The notes under the pieces were generated by a model. That model was not told the DNA's origin and searched no databases. It worked only from the letters and a program-made list of their open reading frames with translations. Made by a program: the position numbers and the translations under genes. This document shows, in pieces, positions 34,151 through 45,352 of a DNA stretch of 64,000 bases. Each line of letters opens with the position of its first letter. Position 1 is the first letter of the stretch. This stretch comes from Vinca minor (lineage: Eukaryota; Streptophyta; Magnoliopsida; Gentianales; Apocynaceae), in the NCBI GenBank assembly GCA_026122235.1, contig JAOCZM010000134.1:6386001-6450000 (forward strand). Reading direction: 5' to 3'.

Positions 34151-34480
34151 ACAAAATCCCAAAGTGGTGGAAATGTTTCACAACTTTGTGACCACCTAGT
34201 TTATTTACAAAATCCCAAATTTGTAACATATACATGGTCCCAAATTAGTGGCAATTTGTGACCACTAAGCGACCACTATGCCTATTAAAAAAAAATCTCA
34301 AATTAAAAATAAAAAAGTGGTCGCAATTTTTCACCACTTTGCGACCACCACTTTTATTCACAAAATGACGTCGTATTTTAGCTTCAGCAACCCTTCATTG
34401 CTTGAATTTGGAACGCCGTCGTTTTTTTTGTTTTTTTACAAATTTTTAATTAAAGATCGAATAGTAAAGATTTTTTTTCA
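34151..34480. repeat. GTGGTCGC subterminal-like repeat cluster
   Basis: Repeated short motifs GTGACCACTAAGCGACCAC, AGTGGTCGCAA and TTGCGACCACCAC in both orientations. Similar GCGACCA and GTGGTCGC motifs reappear at 38610-38640. This looks like the end of a DNA transposon of CACTA type, but no terminal repeat was identified. Confidence 0.4.
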
Positions 34481-34482
34481 CC

Positions 34483-35280
34483 GAAACAGCCTTTTTTATT
34501 GATCATAGTAAAAAGAATTACAAGTATACCGTTCAGGGAGGCCTCAAATCCGGAGCTCCCATTCGGTCTAAATAAAAGCAACCCGCGTACATTGACTGGG
34601 AGGGAATTATAAGAGGAAAAGAATAAGCTTGTTTTTTAATCACATCCCAAATTAGCTAAACTATATGCTACCTGATTAGCTTCCCTATAAACATGAGTTG
34701 TAGAAGTGTTCTGGATCAACCGGTAAGCTGCTCGAAAACATCCATCAAGTAACCAATCCACAATGCCGCCTTTTTCAATCACTCTTGAGAGAGCCATCGA
34801 ATTCGTTTGAATCAAAGCCATATTCTGGTTCATCCTATTTGCTAACTTTAGTCCTTCATGGAGAACCATGATCTCCGCATATGTGTTAGTCTGATGCTAC
34901 ACACTTAGCACCACCAAGTTTTGTGGCCAGCATCCTACTTCCACCGTACCTAAATTGGTTGTCTTAGCCTCGGATTCGCCCTTCCCAAAGAGAGCTTATC
35001 TTCTATTTTGAAGTACTGAAACTCTGTATCAAACTATCGTTCAAGCTGCCTCTGGGTGGTCTTCTTACCTTAAAAAAATAGCTTACATCGAGCACGCCAC
35101 AGCTGCCACAGGACCAAGCACGAAACCGTGAGAAGGAGATGTCCCCGCCGCCTTGTACCAGCTATCCACCAAGTCTGCAACATAGCCATTGGCGTTGCAA
35201 AGCACTGATTCGGAATTGTAAAGTCAATCCGATTTGATGCATAAATCCACAAGTGTTGATCCATATCACATTCCAAAAAA
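34483..35280 (-). pseudogene. LINE remnant: RNase H-like domain and preceding zf-RVT region
   Basis: Minus-strand frames give the plant LINE C-terminal RNase H (RVT_3) pattern: ...LKLANRMNQNMALIQTNSMAL and HVYREANQVAYSLANLG (34636-34869). Upstream is a segment ending LVLWQLWRARCKLFF (35070-35276), as in the linker before that domain. Stops and shifts separate them. The RT core is absent, so this is a 5'-truncated LINE, the usual form. Confidence 0.7.
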
Positions 35281-35619
35281 AATATGGGATTATTGAATCG
35301 CTTCCTTTAGAACATGAGCACCGGGTGACTAGATTAAATCCGTATCTCCATAGCAATCCTCCAGATGCATAAATATATTGAGGAAATTCCATAAAAATAA
35401 AATCATTTGGAGAGGCAAATTCGACGACCAAATCAATTTGCGTATAAAAGTGGACACCTCCCCATCTCCGAATCGTAAAGATTAGAAAATTATAAATAAC
35501 AAACAAACATCACAAAATGAAATTCATTTAACAATAAAACTAGTACATATGTTTGATTGTGTTTTACATATTTTAAAATAAGCAATCAAACTAGAAATAA
35601 ACAAACATAAAAAAAACAA
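35281..35619 (-). other. Unassigned AT-rich stretch between LINE and Agenet fragment
   Basis: No convincing coding sequence on either strand. It may include more LINE or transposon sequence. Confidence 0.3.
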
Positions 35620-36090
35620 AAAAAAACTACATAGGAGGGGGGGGGGTTCTAAATATCCAATCCCCAATCATCCAAACGTAGTCTAGATGCTTCCTCAATT
35701 GCACCATATCATAGTCAGCATCTTCAGTTTGACAGTCGGGGAAGAAAATTTTGTACTTTTCTCCACCGAGTCGATCCTTAACTATGTCGTGCCGCCATCT
35801 GTCGCTAGTAAAGGTATCCACATGTGCACATATTTTGAATGTAAGGACGAGTGAGAAAAAAAGGCGATGGGGCGTAGAATATTACATTCAACAATCTCCT
35901 GAAGAGGCCCGCTCTCATCATCTTCTAATAATGTATCATAATATACTAGCGTTCAAAGACCGGGTTGTTCTAACATAACTGTGGCTAGATAGTAGGTCCC
36001 GTAAAAGTCGGGCTCTCTATTACCTATGACTTCTACTTTATTCAACTTTTTATATTGGGGAATATGAATAACTTCTAAAAAAATTCAGTT
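35620..36090 (-). pseudogene. Captured Agenet (plant Tudor-like) domain gene fragment
   Basis: Minus-strand reading: NKVEVIGNREPDFYGTYYLATV near 36030, then (after a stop) YYDTLLEDDESGPLQEIVE and NILRPIA near 35880-35945. In another frame come VDTFTSDRWRHDIVKD and GEKYKIFFPD...LRKHLDYVW (35640-35825). This is the tandem-Agenet pattern of plant DUF724-type proteins: a first module ending IRP, then a second module with Val-Asp, an aromatic and FFP. One stop and one frame shift break it, and no ATG is in frame upstream. Agenet modules bind chromatin or RNA-related partners; here it is only a relic, probably carried by a transposon. Confidence 0.65.
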
Positions 36091-36137
36091 GGAGGGCTTT
36101 GATGAAGACAATGGAGTGAAGAATAGTGAAGATAGGA

Positions 36138-36156
36138 TAAGAAAAACAGAGAGGTA
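36138..36156 (-). promoter_or_regulatory. Possible TATA box upstream of the Agenet fragment
   Basis: Minus-strand CCTATATATACCTCTCTG lies ~60-100 bases before the first Agenet module, followed by pyrimidine-rich leader sequence. Suggestive only. Confidence 0.3.
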
Positions 36157-36169
36157 TATATAGGGTGAA

Positions 36170-37500
36170 ATCGTTCGCTATTTGCGACCGAATAGAAAAA
36201 GACGCTTGATATACCCGTTCATCTTCCTCATTAAATCCATAAATCATCAACCAATTACCTAAAATAAATCCCTCACCTCCACACCCTCCCTGACCTCTTG
36301 CCGTCGATTTTCTTAGCGCCGCTGCGACTGCCCTCCACACTGGTGCAGACCCCACCGCTGCCCTTTACTTCACCGTTCTGTTCCCTCAAAGAAGTGGCCA
36401 TTTTTTTAAGTGCACAAGTTAGAAGAAGCTGTTTCGCGGTTAGAGGGCGGCCCATTCCCGGTTACCGACATATAAATTTAAAACAGTTAATTAATTTCCA
36501 TATGTTCTACTCTTCTCCTCATACTCTTCTTCTTCCTATTTGAAATTCCTCAATGATTCGTCTATGTCTCGTGTTCAGGTCGATAACTTTGGTGGGCTAT
36601 TGGCAAGTACCCTACAGAATTGCTCTGCCAAAAAAAATGTCCATTTCGATGTCGATTCTCTTGCATTGGAATTAGTTGCTTGTGATGACTCTGACAAGGA
36701 TGATTAGTAGGGTACTATTATTTTTAGAGATGTTATAGGTCAAATACTCTGTTAGAATATTTATTATAAATTTGTTAGAATATTTTTGTACAATTTGTGG
36801 GGTTATTTTGTATTTTGGTTCCTAAAATACTCTGTTCTTGTCTTGTGTTTTGGAAATTCTGTTCTTGATTCTCCGCCTTATACCTAATGGGATAAATCTG
36901 AAAATTAAGCTGGAATTTTAATTAAGATGAAAATTAAGACGAAACATATATAAATGTTTGGTGTTATTCCTTTCTTAATACATCAAACAGGCGGATTTTT
37001 GAAGGAATGAATGCATGAAACTATAAGAATTGGCTTATATCGAAGATTCCACATCATCGTAGAGGTTGTTATCTTGGAATCAAATTCATGATCATTTAAT
37101 TCACTTGGTACTTTCGCATGTTTTAATCGGCGTGGAATGTTGTCACTTGTACTTCGCATGTTTTAGCAATTTTAAAATATTGTCACAAATCTCTTACTTT
37201 CTATTTGAAGATACTCACAAAATAACTATGCATGATGTATTTGACATTGAAGTTTTCTATTTACTCTCTCTATGTTTCTTTTTGTTGTGTAGAGGGTGAC
37301 AAACCAAACTATTGAAGTTTGGCGTTGAAGACTTGAGGAGTCAACTTGCAAACTTTATTTTGTAATTGATAAAACTACTATTTTGTAAATGTTTAGGTCT
37401 TTTACGACAACATTTTTGTGATCCTACAAATTATTTTTTATATGAGAATACGACTATTTCGGGAAAAAAAACTACTTACTATTAATGGTTAACATGTTAC
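36170..37500 (+). other. CACTA-like region with a possible transposase 3' exon
   Basis: The GCGACCGAATAG motif at ~36184 matches the CACTA repeats at 5002-10230. A C-rich, leader-like stretch (36260-36470) follows. After an acceptor-like GTGTTCAG, a short open exon (36580-36708) ends in an acidic tail (VACDDSDKDD, stop), like the acidic C-terminus of the TNP1-like gene at 8840. Beyond 36710 the sequence is AT-rich with no gene seen. Confidence 0.3.
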
Positions 37501-38640
37501 TTAGATAATTGTCGTTTTTGTATTAATTTTATTTGGAATTAGATATCTGTTTTATTGTAAATTTCATTGTTTTTGAATTTTTTTTTGGCGAATTCGCCTA
37601 ATTAGATGCATATATATGTAGCGTTTGGCTATTTTGATATCGAATCATTATGTATAACTTGTTTAAGGAATTAATGGTTAAACAGTTAGGCTAAAAAATA
37701 GAAGAACTCGATTAAATATTTAAATTTTAAAATAATAATTAAACATAAATGAAAATTATCAAATTATCGTAAAAAATATTATTTTACAAAAAAATGGAAA
37801 TAAACGAGATGGGGTTGAGCTAAATGAGCTTCCTACGAATCAAAACCCCGTGGTTCAACACCAAGTTAAAGGCGTTCTCGTTCCATAGCTTCAATTTGAT
37901 TAAGTGCAATCTAAGTTGAGAAATTCAAATGCACCGATTAGTGGATAAGTTAAACTCTTATCTTCATAGTTAATATAATAGTTCTATAGATGCTTTCGTA
38001 TTCGCTAATTATATTTCTTAATTCTAAAATTCATCTTGTTATAAATATTTTTTATTTTATTATCTTCATTGATTAATATAAATATAACAATTAAACATTC
38101 TAACAAGTTTTTCTCAGCATATTTTCTGTAAGATTGGAAAAAGGTTTTGACTCCTATTACAAGTTAATTCTTCTAACCTTTGAAGTTCTACATCAGGCAT
38201 TTCGGGTATATCAACTAGTCTAAGCATTTAAATTTATAGAGATAAAGATAAATATTATGAATAAAATAACTTATATAATATTTCTGATGATCTAGAAAAA
38301 AACAACAATATGTTTTTTTTTTAAAATAACAATTATAACTATTAAAACTGTAGTTAAGAGTATAAAATATTTTATTGAAATAATTACCGCAAATTCAGTA
38401 ATAGATCTTCAAAATAGTAATGAGTGAGAAAAGAGAATTGAGAGAGAGAGATGGGTGGAGGAAAATTTGTGTGAAAATGGGGGAGGTTTATATAGAATTT
38501 GTGTGGGGGATTTTAAGGAAAAACAAATACATAAACAAATCATCATAAATTCCTCATTTGAATTATGGTTGTTGATGCTCAACGGTCGGATTATTTATAT
38601 TTGTGACTGGAAGTTTGCGACCATCGTGACGTGGTCGCTG
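37501..38640. other. AT-rich sequence without recognised genes
   Basis: No coding signal. At 38430-38500 the minus strand has a TATATAAA-like box followed by CT-rich sequence, compatible with a transposon promoter. GCGACCATCG and GTGGTCGC motifs at 38610-38640 may be a transposon end matching 34151-34480. Confidence 0.3.
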
Positions 38641-40760
38641 TCACACCACGTAACCGAGTGATGACCTGGCAGTGCCTCATCTACAAATGAGACACCAAAC
38701 CCATAACATAATATGTATATATCTTCCAAACCATAAATAAACTTACATTATTATTATTATTATTATTACTTCCATATCAAACGTATGTGTCATTACATAA
38801 TATAGTATTGTTCACTAGTGTTTACTAAGGAAATTTTATCAACTTAACTATTACATAAGCCAGCTCAGGTCCTACTCGTCAAACTTCCCATCCCAAGACT
38901 ACGCAAGAGCATTATCAACAAACTCATTTGCAAAACAATAAGACGTAAATGAATGAGCTAAACTATCCCATTAAGAATCAATTACACTTGGGATGAAGTA
39001 TCAAATAAGACACTAAAACATTTCCCGTTTTCCAAAACATATGAAATATATAGCTTGACATAACATAACTTAAAAAAAACATTGATATTCTTACAAAACC
39101 CTTGAAAAAAATAACACAACAGTTCAGAACTGTCCCACCCCGTAACCAGAGGGTGGCTTGGCAGTGCCTCATATACCAATGAGATAAAGAACCCATAACA
39201 GAATATAATCTTCCAAACTAGAATCACAAAACGGATTACCTATACTTTATTATAACATCAATACTTAAGAAATTTCATAACTTAATATCACACTTGTTCT
39301 ACTAGATAAGGTTCATAACTATTACTTAATCATTTGATTCATTGGCATCTATTCATAACTATCAGAGTTATTTTCCGCATCTGTATCATCTGCATTCTCA
39401 TATGTAAAACATAGAGGAATAAAAGGATGAGTCGCACTAGCCCAGAAAGGATCGATCGCCCTTGGGAAGAAGGACCAAAGAGACATCAAAACTTTCCTGT
39501 TTCCCAAAACAAGTGAAGTATATATAGCTTGACATAACTTCTCCTATAAACATCTTTGAAAAGCTTATAATGTAGTTTAAAACCTATCATAAGATTTCAG
39601 AACAATAACAATTTGGACAAGACAGAAATAAAAATAGCCAAAGTGTAAAAAGGAGAATCTCGGACGATGCGCAACAGACCTCGGTCGACCGAAGGGTCGT
39701 CCAAGATTAAGATAGAAAGTTTGTTGAAAAGTCTGGATGATGTAAAGTATATTATGGTCGACCGAACTAGCCCCAACCGAGGTGATTTTCACCCCAGTCG
39801 ACCGAGATAGTCCTCAATAGCCCAATAGTTTCGCCTAGTCGACAAATGCCTAATCTCGATCGATCGCGATTAAGTGTAGTCATTGTTCATGCTTATTTTT
39901 TTATGGGAAATCTATTTTTTGCAATTCCAATAATCCCAACCAAAAAATACAGATTTTTACTAACTTTAACACATAAAAACATTATCAAAACATAAACATA
40001 ACCTACCATAACAATACCTTATCAGATAAATCACTTACAAATCAGAAATCTGCTTCAAGCAATTTTAACATATCATATCATAACTTTAGCTTAGCGACAT
40101 ATAACATCCAACATGATGAGTATTACTACGACATGCTTCAAGTAATTCAAAAATCGAGCTCAATCATCTTACAATAGCACAAGCCAACTGTTAACAGCCC
40201 AAATTTTTTAGCCATTCAAGGGGCACTCGTATCATATCATATTTTGGGCAAGGAAGAATGAGTTTGTTTAAGGATATACCCATGTTATGTCACGTTCATC
40301 CTTGTGTATTCCAAAACTACTGTTAACAGCCCTAACTGTTTATCTCTGCAAGGGTTCGGGTCACTTTAAGAGACATAAAGTGCTCTCGGGAACTGCATAA
40401 AACAAGTATACGGATATATCTTGAAAAGGGCCATCACAAGACAAGAGCACTAGATTGAGAATATGCACATGTTGATTGCATGGAAATGCATAAAACAAGT
40501 ATACAATGACATACACACAAAGAATCAAACATACTCACACAACAGATGTAAATATACTTCGATTCATCATCCAATTTTGATGCAGTAAAACATGAGAAAT
40601 ATTTCATATAATTTCCATAACTTGAGAAAAGACAAGTTCATGCATTTTAGGACTGAAAACTAAGAACGAGCGATCCTTACCTAGAACACTTGATCAAAAT
40701 TTCAAAGGAAGAATAGAAACCTGAATTTCAGATTCTAATAAGCAACTTCTAAGGATAATT
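38641..40760 (-). mobile_element. Gypsy-type LTR (minus), with internal duplication
   Basis: Two diverged copies of a ~490-bp segment start at GTAACCGAGTG (38652) and GTAACCAGAGGG (39140); both contain TGGCAGTGCCTCAT, ATGAGA and CCCATAACA. Downstream (40655-40690) is the GATCCTTACCT signature shared with the chromovirus LTR at 3855. No ends were identified, and GTCGACCG palindromes occur at 39680-39790. No gene inside. Confidence 0.45.
39676..39870. repeat. GGTCGACCGA palindrome cluster
   Basis: CGGTCGACCGAAGG, TGGTCGACCGAACT, AGTCGACCGAGA and decayed CTAGTCGAC copies within 200 bases, similar to the clusters at 1372 and 21360 but inside a gypsy-type LTR. Confidence 0.55.
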
Positions 40761-42106
40761 ACTCTGAATTTAAATGTTGGAATCTACTCTCCACCATTCA
40801 GATTTATATTTATATAAGTCCATTAACTTTAAAAACAAGAATGAGGTCCATCAGGCTTCAATTAATTTACTTAATATCTGAGCGTAATGAATAAGATTTT
40901 GGGGGTAATAGCTCTGTAACACATTTCTTGCACACAATTATATATCTCTTCAATGCCATGTAGAATTCTAAAAATAGGAAAACTCTTCAAAGAAAGATCT
41001 CAACACATCCTAACCATTGACCAAGTAATTAATTACCTGTTGATGTTGGTTAATAATTACTATATCAGTTAGACATTTACATACCTCTATAACTGTTGTC
41101 ACCCCTAAAACAAAAAGTAACAAAAGAAAAAAAAGTAGGGCTAGTGTGATTGTGGCTTTCCCCACAGATTTCTAAACCCTAAGTTGTGATACGATATAAA
41201 GAAAGAAGAGAAATCAAAGATAGGTGTACATATACAATTCTAAAGATGCATTATGTTTTTCTTCAATCGTAACAAGTCGTGTCCTTATTAGTCTTATCAC
41301 TCATAAGGACATTGAAAGCCCCTCACGTGGGTAACAAAAAAACGTTTTATAAATAAGATATTTAAAAAATTTCATTCTCGATTAAACAATATGACAAATC
41401 CATTTAATCAATCTTAGTGCCTTCTCACTTTACTTATGTATTTTCTGAATAAAAATTACTTTACTCATAACTATACTAATTTTTTTTACCCTTCTTACTT
41501 TAGTCCATAAAACAAAAGGTTATATATATTTTTCTTATACATATAAGGAAAAAACTTTTGAAGACTTCTTCAACCGTGGGGCTTTAGACGACCGCTTCAT
41601 TCTTCACGGCCCTGTGGCGTTGTCATTGTTCTTTATTCATTATTTTTATTTTCTGAATAGTTATCCATTGTTTTTGTTTAATTGCATATTTTGTGGTGCG
41701 CCATGAAAAGACCATAGTCCAACGTTAAGGAGACATTTGAAAACTCTAGCAACAAGCTCATATGATGGGGTCTCCTAAAAAAATTAAGTTAATATCGAAA
41801 AAGACCCTAGTCCAACTTTCAGGCGACATTCAACAACTCTAGAATCAGTCCTACGATTTTGGGCCGCCATAGTTAGTAACCCAACGGTTGCAAATAGTTT
41901 GCTGCCCAAATCTTATTTTATAAGTTTTTACGTAACAAAGATTTAACGATTGAAGTAATTTTTAATACATATATTAATAGTGTGCTATCAATACTGTTTA
42001 TTGATATGACTACAATACAATGGATTGAGTGTATGCTAAACCCTAAATCAGTCTTCCCTTTGTAGTCTTCGGACACGACTTGGTTTACCAGTTTTGCTAT
42101 TGTAGC
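40761..42106. other. Unassigned AT-rich sequence
   Basis: No coding region. Around 41706-41860, two imperfect ~100-bp direct copies share AAAAGACC.TAGTCCAAC and AACTCTAG. The rest is featureless to me. Confidence 0.35.
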
Positions 42107-42745
42107 CATGGAAAATTATGGAAAGAGAGGAACTCAATTGTCTTTGGAAAACCGTCTAGGAATTGGGATTCAACGTGTAATGAACTTTGTATTCTTGCAA
42201 AAGAGTATAATGTTGATGCTTGTCGAAGGAACTGAATATCAAGAGAGATACGGTCCGAAATTCTCGGTGTAGACCACCACCTGATTGGAAGAAAATAAAT
42301 TTTGATGTGGCCTATTTTTAAGGAGACTTCAATGCTACTTCTATTCTAAGAGATGAGAAATGTATTTTCCTAGCAAGCTAGGCAGAGACAAGACTGGCTC
42401 CTGTTTTATATACTACTGAAGCCAAACGTGCTCTCTTGGATGCTAAGATGGCTTATTTTTTAAACTCGACAACAATTTATTTGAAGGAGATGCCTCTAAT
42501 GTGATATTCTCACATAGAGGACAAAAAGAGGCTATGGAATGGTAGGGGAAGACTGTTATTGGTGAATGACGAATTTGTTTTGGTAATCATAACTGTAAAA
42601 AAAAAAATTGTATCAAGAAATTGTAATTTGGTTGCCCATAATCTTGCAAAATGGGCAAAGAATTATGAAAAAGTAGGAAACATCCCTCTTAGCTCCCTTC
42701 CATGCAAGGCAGTAAAACTCAAGATCTTACATAGGATAAGAACGG
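42107..42745 (+). pseudogene. LINE RNase H-like remnant
   Basis: Broken plus-strand frames follow the plant RVT_3 pattern: PPPDWKKINFDVAYF, ILRDEKCIFLA, a TEAKRALLDAK motif, and at 42559-42748 CNLVAHNLAKWAKNYE followed by IPLSSLP. Several stops. It is cut at 42745 by the LTR of copia element 2. Confidence 0.65.
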
Positions 42746-43111
42746 TGTAGAAGGATCGTAGGATCGTAGAATCTTAACTCGGATCGTAGATCCTACTTAA
42801 TTTAAAAAATACTAATTAATTTAGTAATCTCCTAATTCTTCTAGATGAAATCTAAATTTTTCCAGAATCTAAAAGAATTGAAAGGAAAATATATATTTCA
42901 CTCTTACAAAATAAAGTAGTACATGAGTATTTATACATGTGAGTCTACACTATATTAGTCAACAACTAATTACTCAACACTACACTATTTAGGCAACTCC
43001 TATACATTAGGGAGAAACCAATATAAAATATGTCCTAATTAATTAAACTTGGATTAGGCATTTACCTATTTAATTAGGTAACTCCTAAATAGTAACTTCC
43101 ATATTCTAATA
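42746..43111 (-). repeat. Copia element 2, 3' LTR
   Basis: About 366 bp. The plus-strand left end is TGTAGAAGGATCG. The right end lies next to the minus-strand purine tract TTGAGGGGAGT, though the expected starting TG reads TA. The 5' LTR was not found. Confidence 0.65.
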
Positions 43112-43129
43112 CTCCCCTCAAGTTGGAGT

Positions 43130-44611
43130 GTGGATATCGAGAACACCCAACTTGTTAACCAGATAATTAAATTTCCCTTGACTTAAATATTTGGTTAATA
43201 CATCGGCGAATTGCTCTTTTGTTCCCACATGACAAGTAACAAGTGTTCCATTTTGGACATTTTCTCGAACAAAATGACAATCGATCTCAATATGCTTGGT
43301 TCTCTCATGAAAGACTGGATTGGCGGCAATGTGGAGCGCCGACTAACTGTCACAATATAACTTAGCGTGTCCCAAAGTGACTCTAAGAGATTTGAACAAT
43401 TCCCTTAGCCAAACTAGCTCACTTGTTACGTTTGCCATAGCTCTGTATTCGGCTTCAGCTCCAAGAAATATGTGTGTTTCCTAATTGAACAATGTACCCC
43501 GTAACAGACCTCCTAGTTGTTGGACAAACAGCCCAATCAGAATCACAATAAGCCACTAGTCCTGCACTGGGATTGTTTCAAGGTAGGAAAATTCCTCTTC
43601 CAGGATTGCCCTTGATATAGCGAACAACTCGAATTGCCGCATCCCAATTCTTTCCCTTGGATTTTGCATGAATTGGCTAAGATTATGTACTGCATAAGTG
43701 ATGTTGGGTCTCGTTATTGTCCTGAATCTCTGATCAACTTTCCACTATCATCCTCGGTTGTCAACTTAAGTTGTGTCTCCATTGGTGTAGAACATGGTCG
43801 TCAACCAGATAAACCACATTCTGTCAAAATATCAACAACATACTTTCTTTGACACAAAAACAAACCTTTGGGTGAATGTGCTACTTCTATGCCCAAGAAG
43901 TACTTGAGAACTCCAAGGTCTTTGATTGTAAATTTAAAGTCCAAGTACCTTTTTACTTCTTGGCATGTTTTGAGGTCGTTTCATGTGAGAATGATGTCAT
44001 CAACATAAACTAGGATCACAGTAAAAATATTACCTCTCTGGTAGATGAATAAGGTAGGTTCAGTTACAGCCTGCCTAAAATCAAATTTGGAAAGCTCTGT
44101 GGTGAGCTTACCAAGCCAGTTCCTTGCCGCTTGTTTCAACACATGTATGGACTTCTTGAGCTTGCAATAAAGATTTGACCTACGTGGCGGAAACCCAGGT
44201 GGTGGTTCCATGTAAATATCCTCTGCAATATCACCATGAAGGAATGCATTGTTGACATCTAATTGGAATATGCTCCAATTTTTGGAAATTGCCAAAGCCA
44301 AAAGACATCGAACTGTGGTCATTTTGGCAACTGGAGCAAAAGGCTCAGTGATATCCTCCCCCTCGACTTGAGAGTAACTATTAGCCACCATGCGAGATTT
44401 AGGGCGTTCTAGAGAACCATCCGAGCGAATCTTCAATTTATAGACCCAATGGTTGGAAACGGGCTTCTTTCCAAGAGGCAATGATGCATAAACCCAGGTG
44501 TTGTTACTCTCAAGGGCGCGAATTTCGGCTTGCCATAGGATCACGCCACATAGGAGAGCGAGCGGCTTCTGCATAGCTGCGAGGCTCGGTAAACGGGATA
44601 AAGAAGCCAAA
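43130..44611 (-). pseudogene. Copia element 2 reverse transcriptase and RNase H
   Basis: The main frame (43981-44646) carries NNTWVYASLPLGKKPV, QLDVNNAFLHGDI, MEPPPGF and ILVYVDDIILT, the copia RT blocks including YVDD. Upstream, in another frame, EPRSYAEAARSPMWRD (44590) shows a shift near 44530. Downstream, MKDLG-like FTIKDLGVLKYFLGIEVAHS, then broken RNase H fragments to 43140, including KLGVLDIHTPT at the C-terminus. Several stops; inactive. Confidence 0.8.
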
Positions 44612-45267
44612 TGATACGGTACCAACCTTGGGGCTTCCCAACTCAAGGGAACGTGTGTTACGATACAAAGAGGACTCTAAATTACATCTAGGAATGTCGC
44701 CCAAGTCAACCTCTTAAGTATCACAAGTGTACAAGGAATGGACAGCTTTGCTACTGTTTGGTATAATGATCATATCTTTCGTTATAGATATCCAATGGAG
44801 CTGATTCCAGTTGCATATTAAAGATAAGAGGCAGATCTACAACTTCTATAAAGATCACAAGATCAGATTCTGCCTTCTTGATATCCGAAATAGTTGTACA
44901 AGTTGGCCCAACAAGCTGTCCAGAATGGGGACAAATTATAAAGGGCATTTTAGTCTTTTTGTGTACAATTAAAGTCTATACTAGACTTTAATTATTTTCA
45001 GGAAGGCAGAATCTGATCTTGTGATCTTTATAGAAGTTGTAGATCTGCCTCTTATCTTTAATATGCAACTGGAATCAGCTCCAGTGGATATCTATAACGG
45101 AAGATATGATCATTATACCAAACAGTAGCAAAGCTGTCCATTCCTTGTACATTTGTGATACTTAAGAGGTTGACTTGGGCTACATTCCTAGATGTAATTT
45201 AGAGTCCTCTTTGTATCGTAACACACGTTCCCTTGAGTTGGGCAGCCCCAAGGTTGGTACCGTATCA
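44612..45267. repeat. 266-bp inverted repeat made of two opposed gypsy LTR starts
   Basis: The left arm 44612-44877 (TGATACGGTACCAACC...) and right arm 45002-45267 (its reverse complement) differ at about 5 positions. The spacer is 124 bp (44878-45001) and itself holds a perfect 11-bp hairpin at 44968-44992. The right arm is the start of the 3' LTR of the gypsy element, next to its purine tract. The left arm replaces the normal LTR end. The whole begins TG and ends CA. Confidence 0.85.
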
Positions 45268-45283
45268 TCCCCTCCCTCTTGAA
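45268..45283 (-). other. Polypurine tract of the inserted gypsy element
   Basis: Minus-strand TTTTCAAGAGGGAGGGGA directly before the LTR start TGATACGG. Confidence 0.75.
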
Positions 45284-45352
45284 AAGGATTCGTCCTCGAA
45301 TCATCCCAAAAATCAGCTTTATAATCTTGAAAAATGAATAAAAGGGAGCAAG

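Noticed and set aside
38746..38768. ATT microsatellite
   Set aside because: Ordinary short simple repeat of no special interest.
41706..41870. Pair of ~100-bp imperfect direct copies as a MITE
   Set aside because: No terminal inverted repeats or target duplication could be found.
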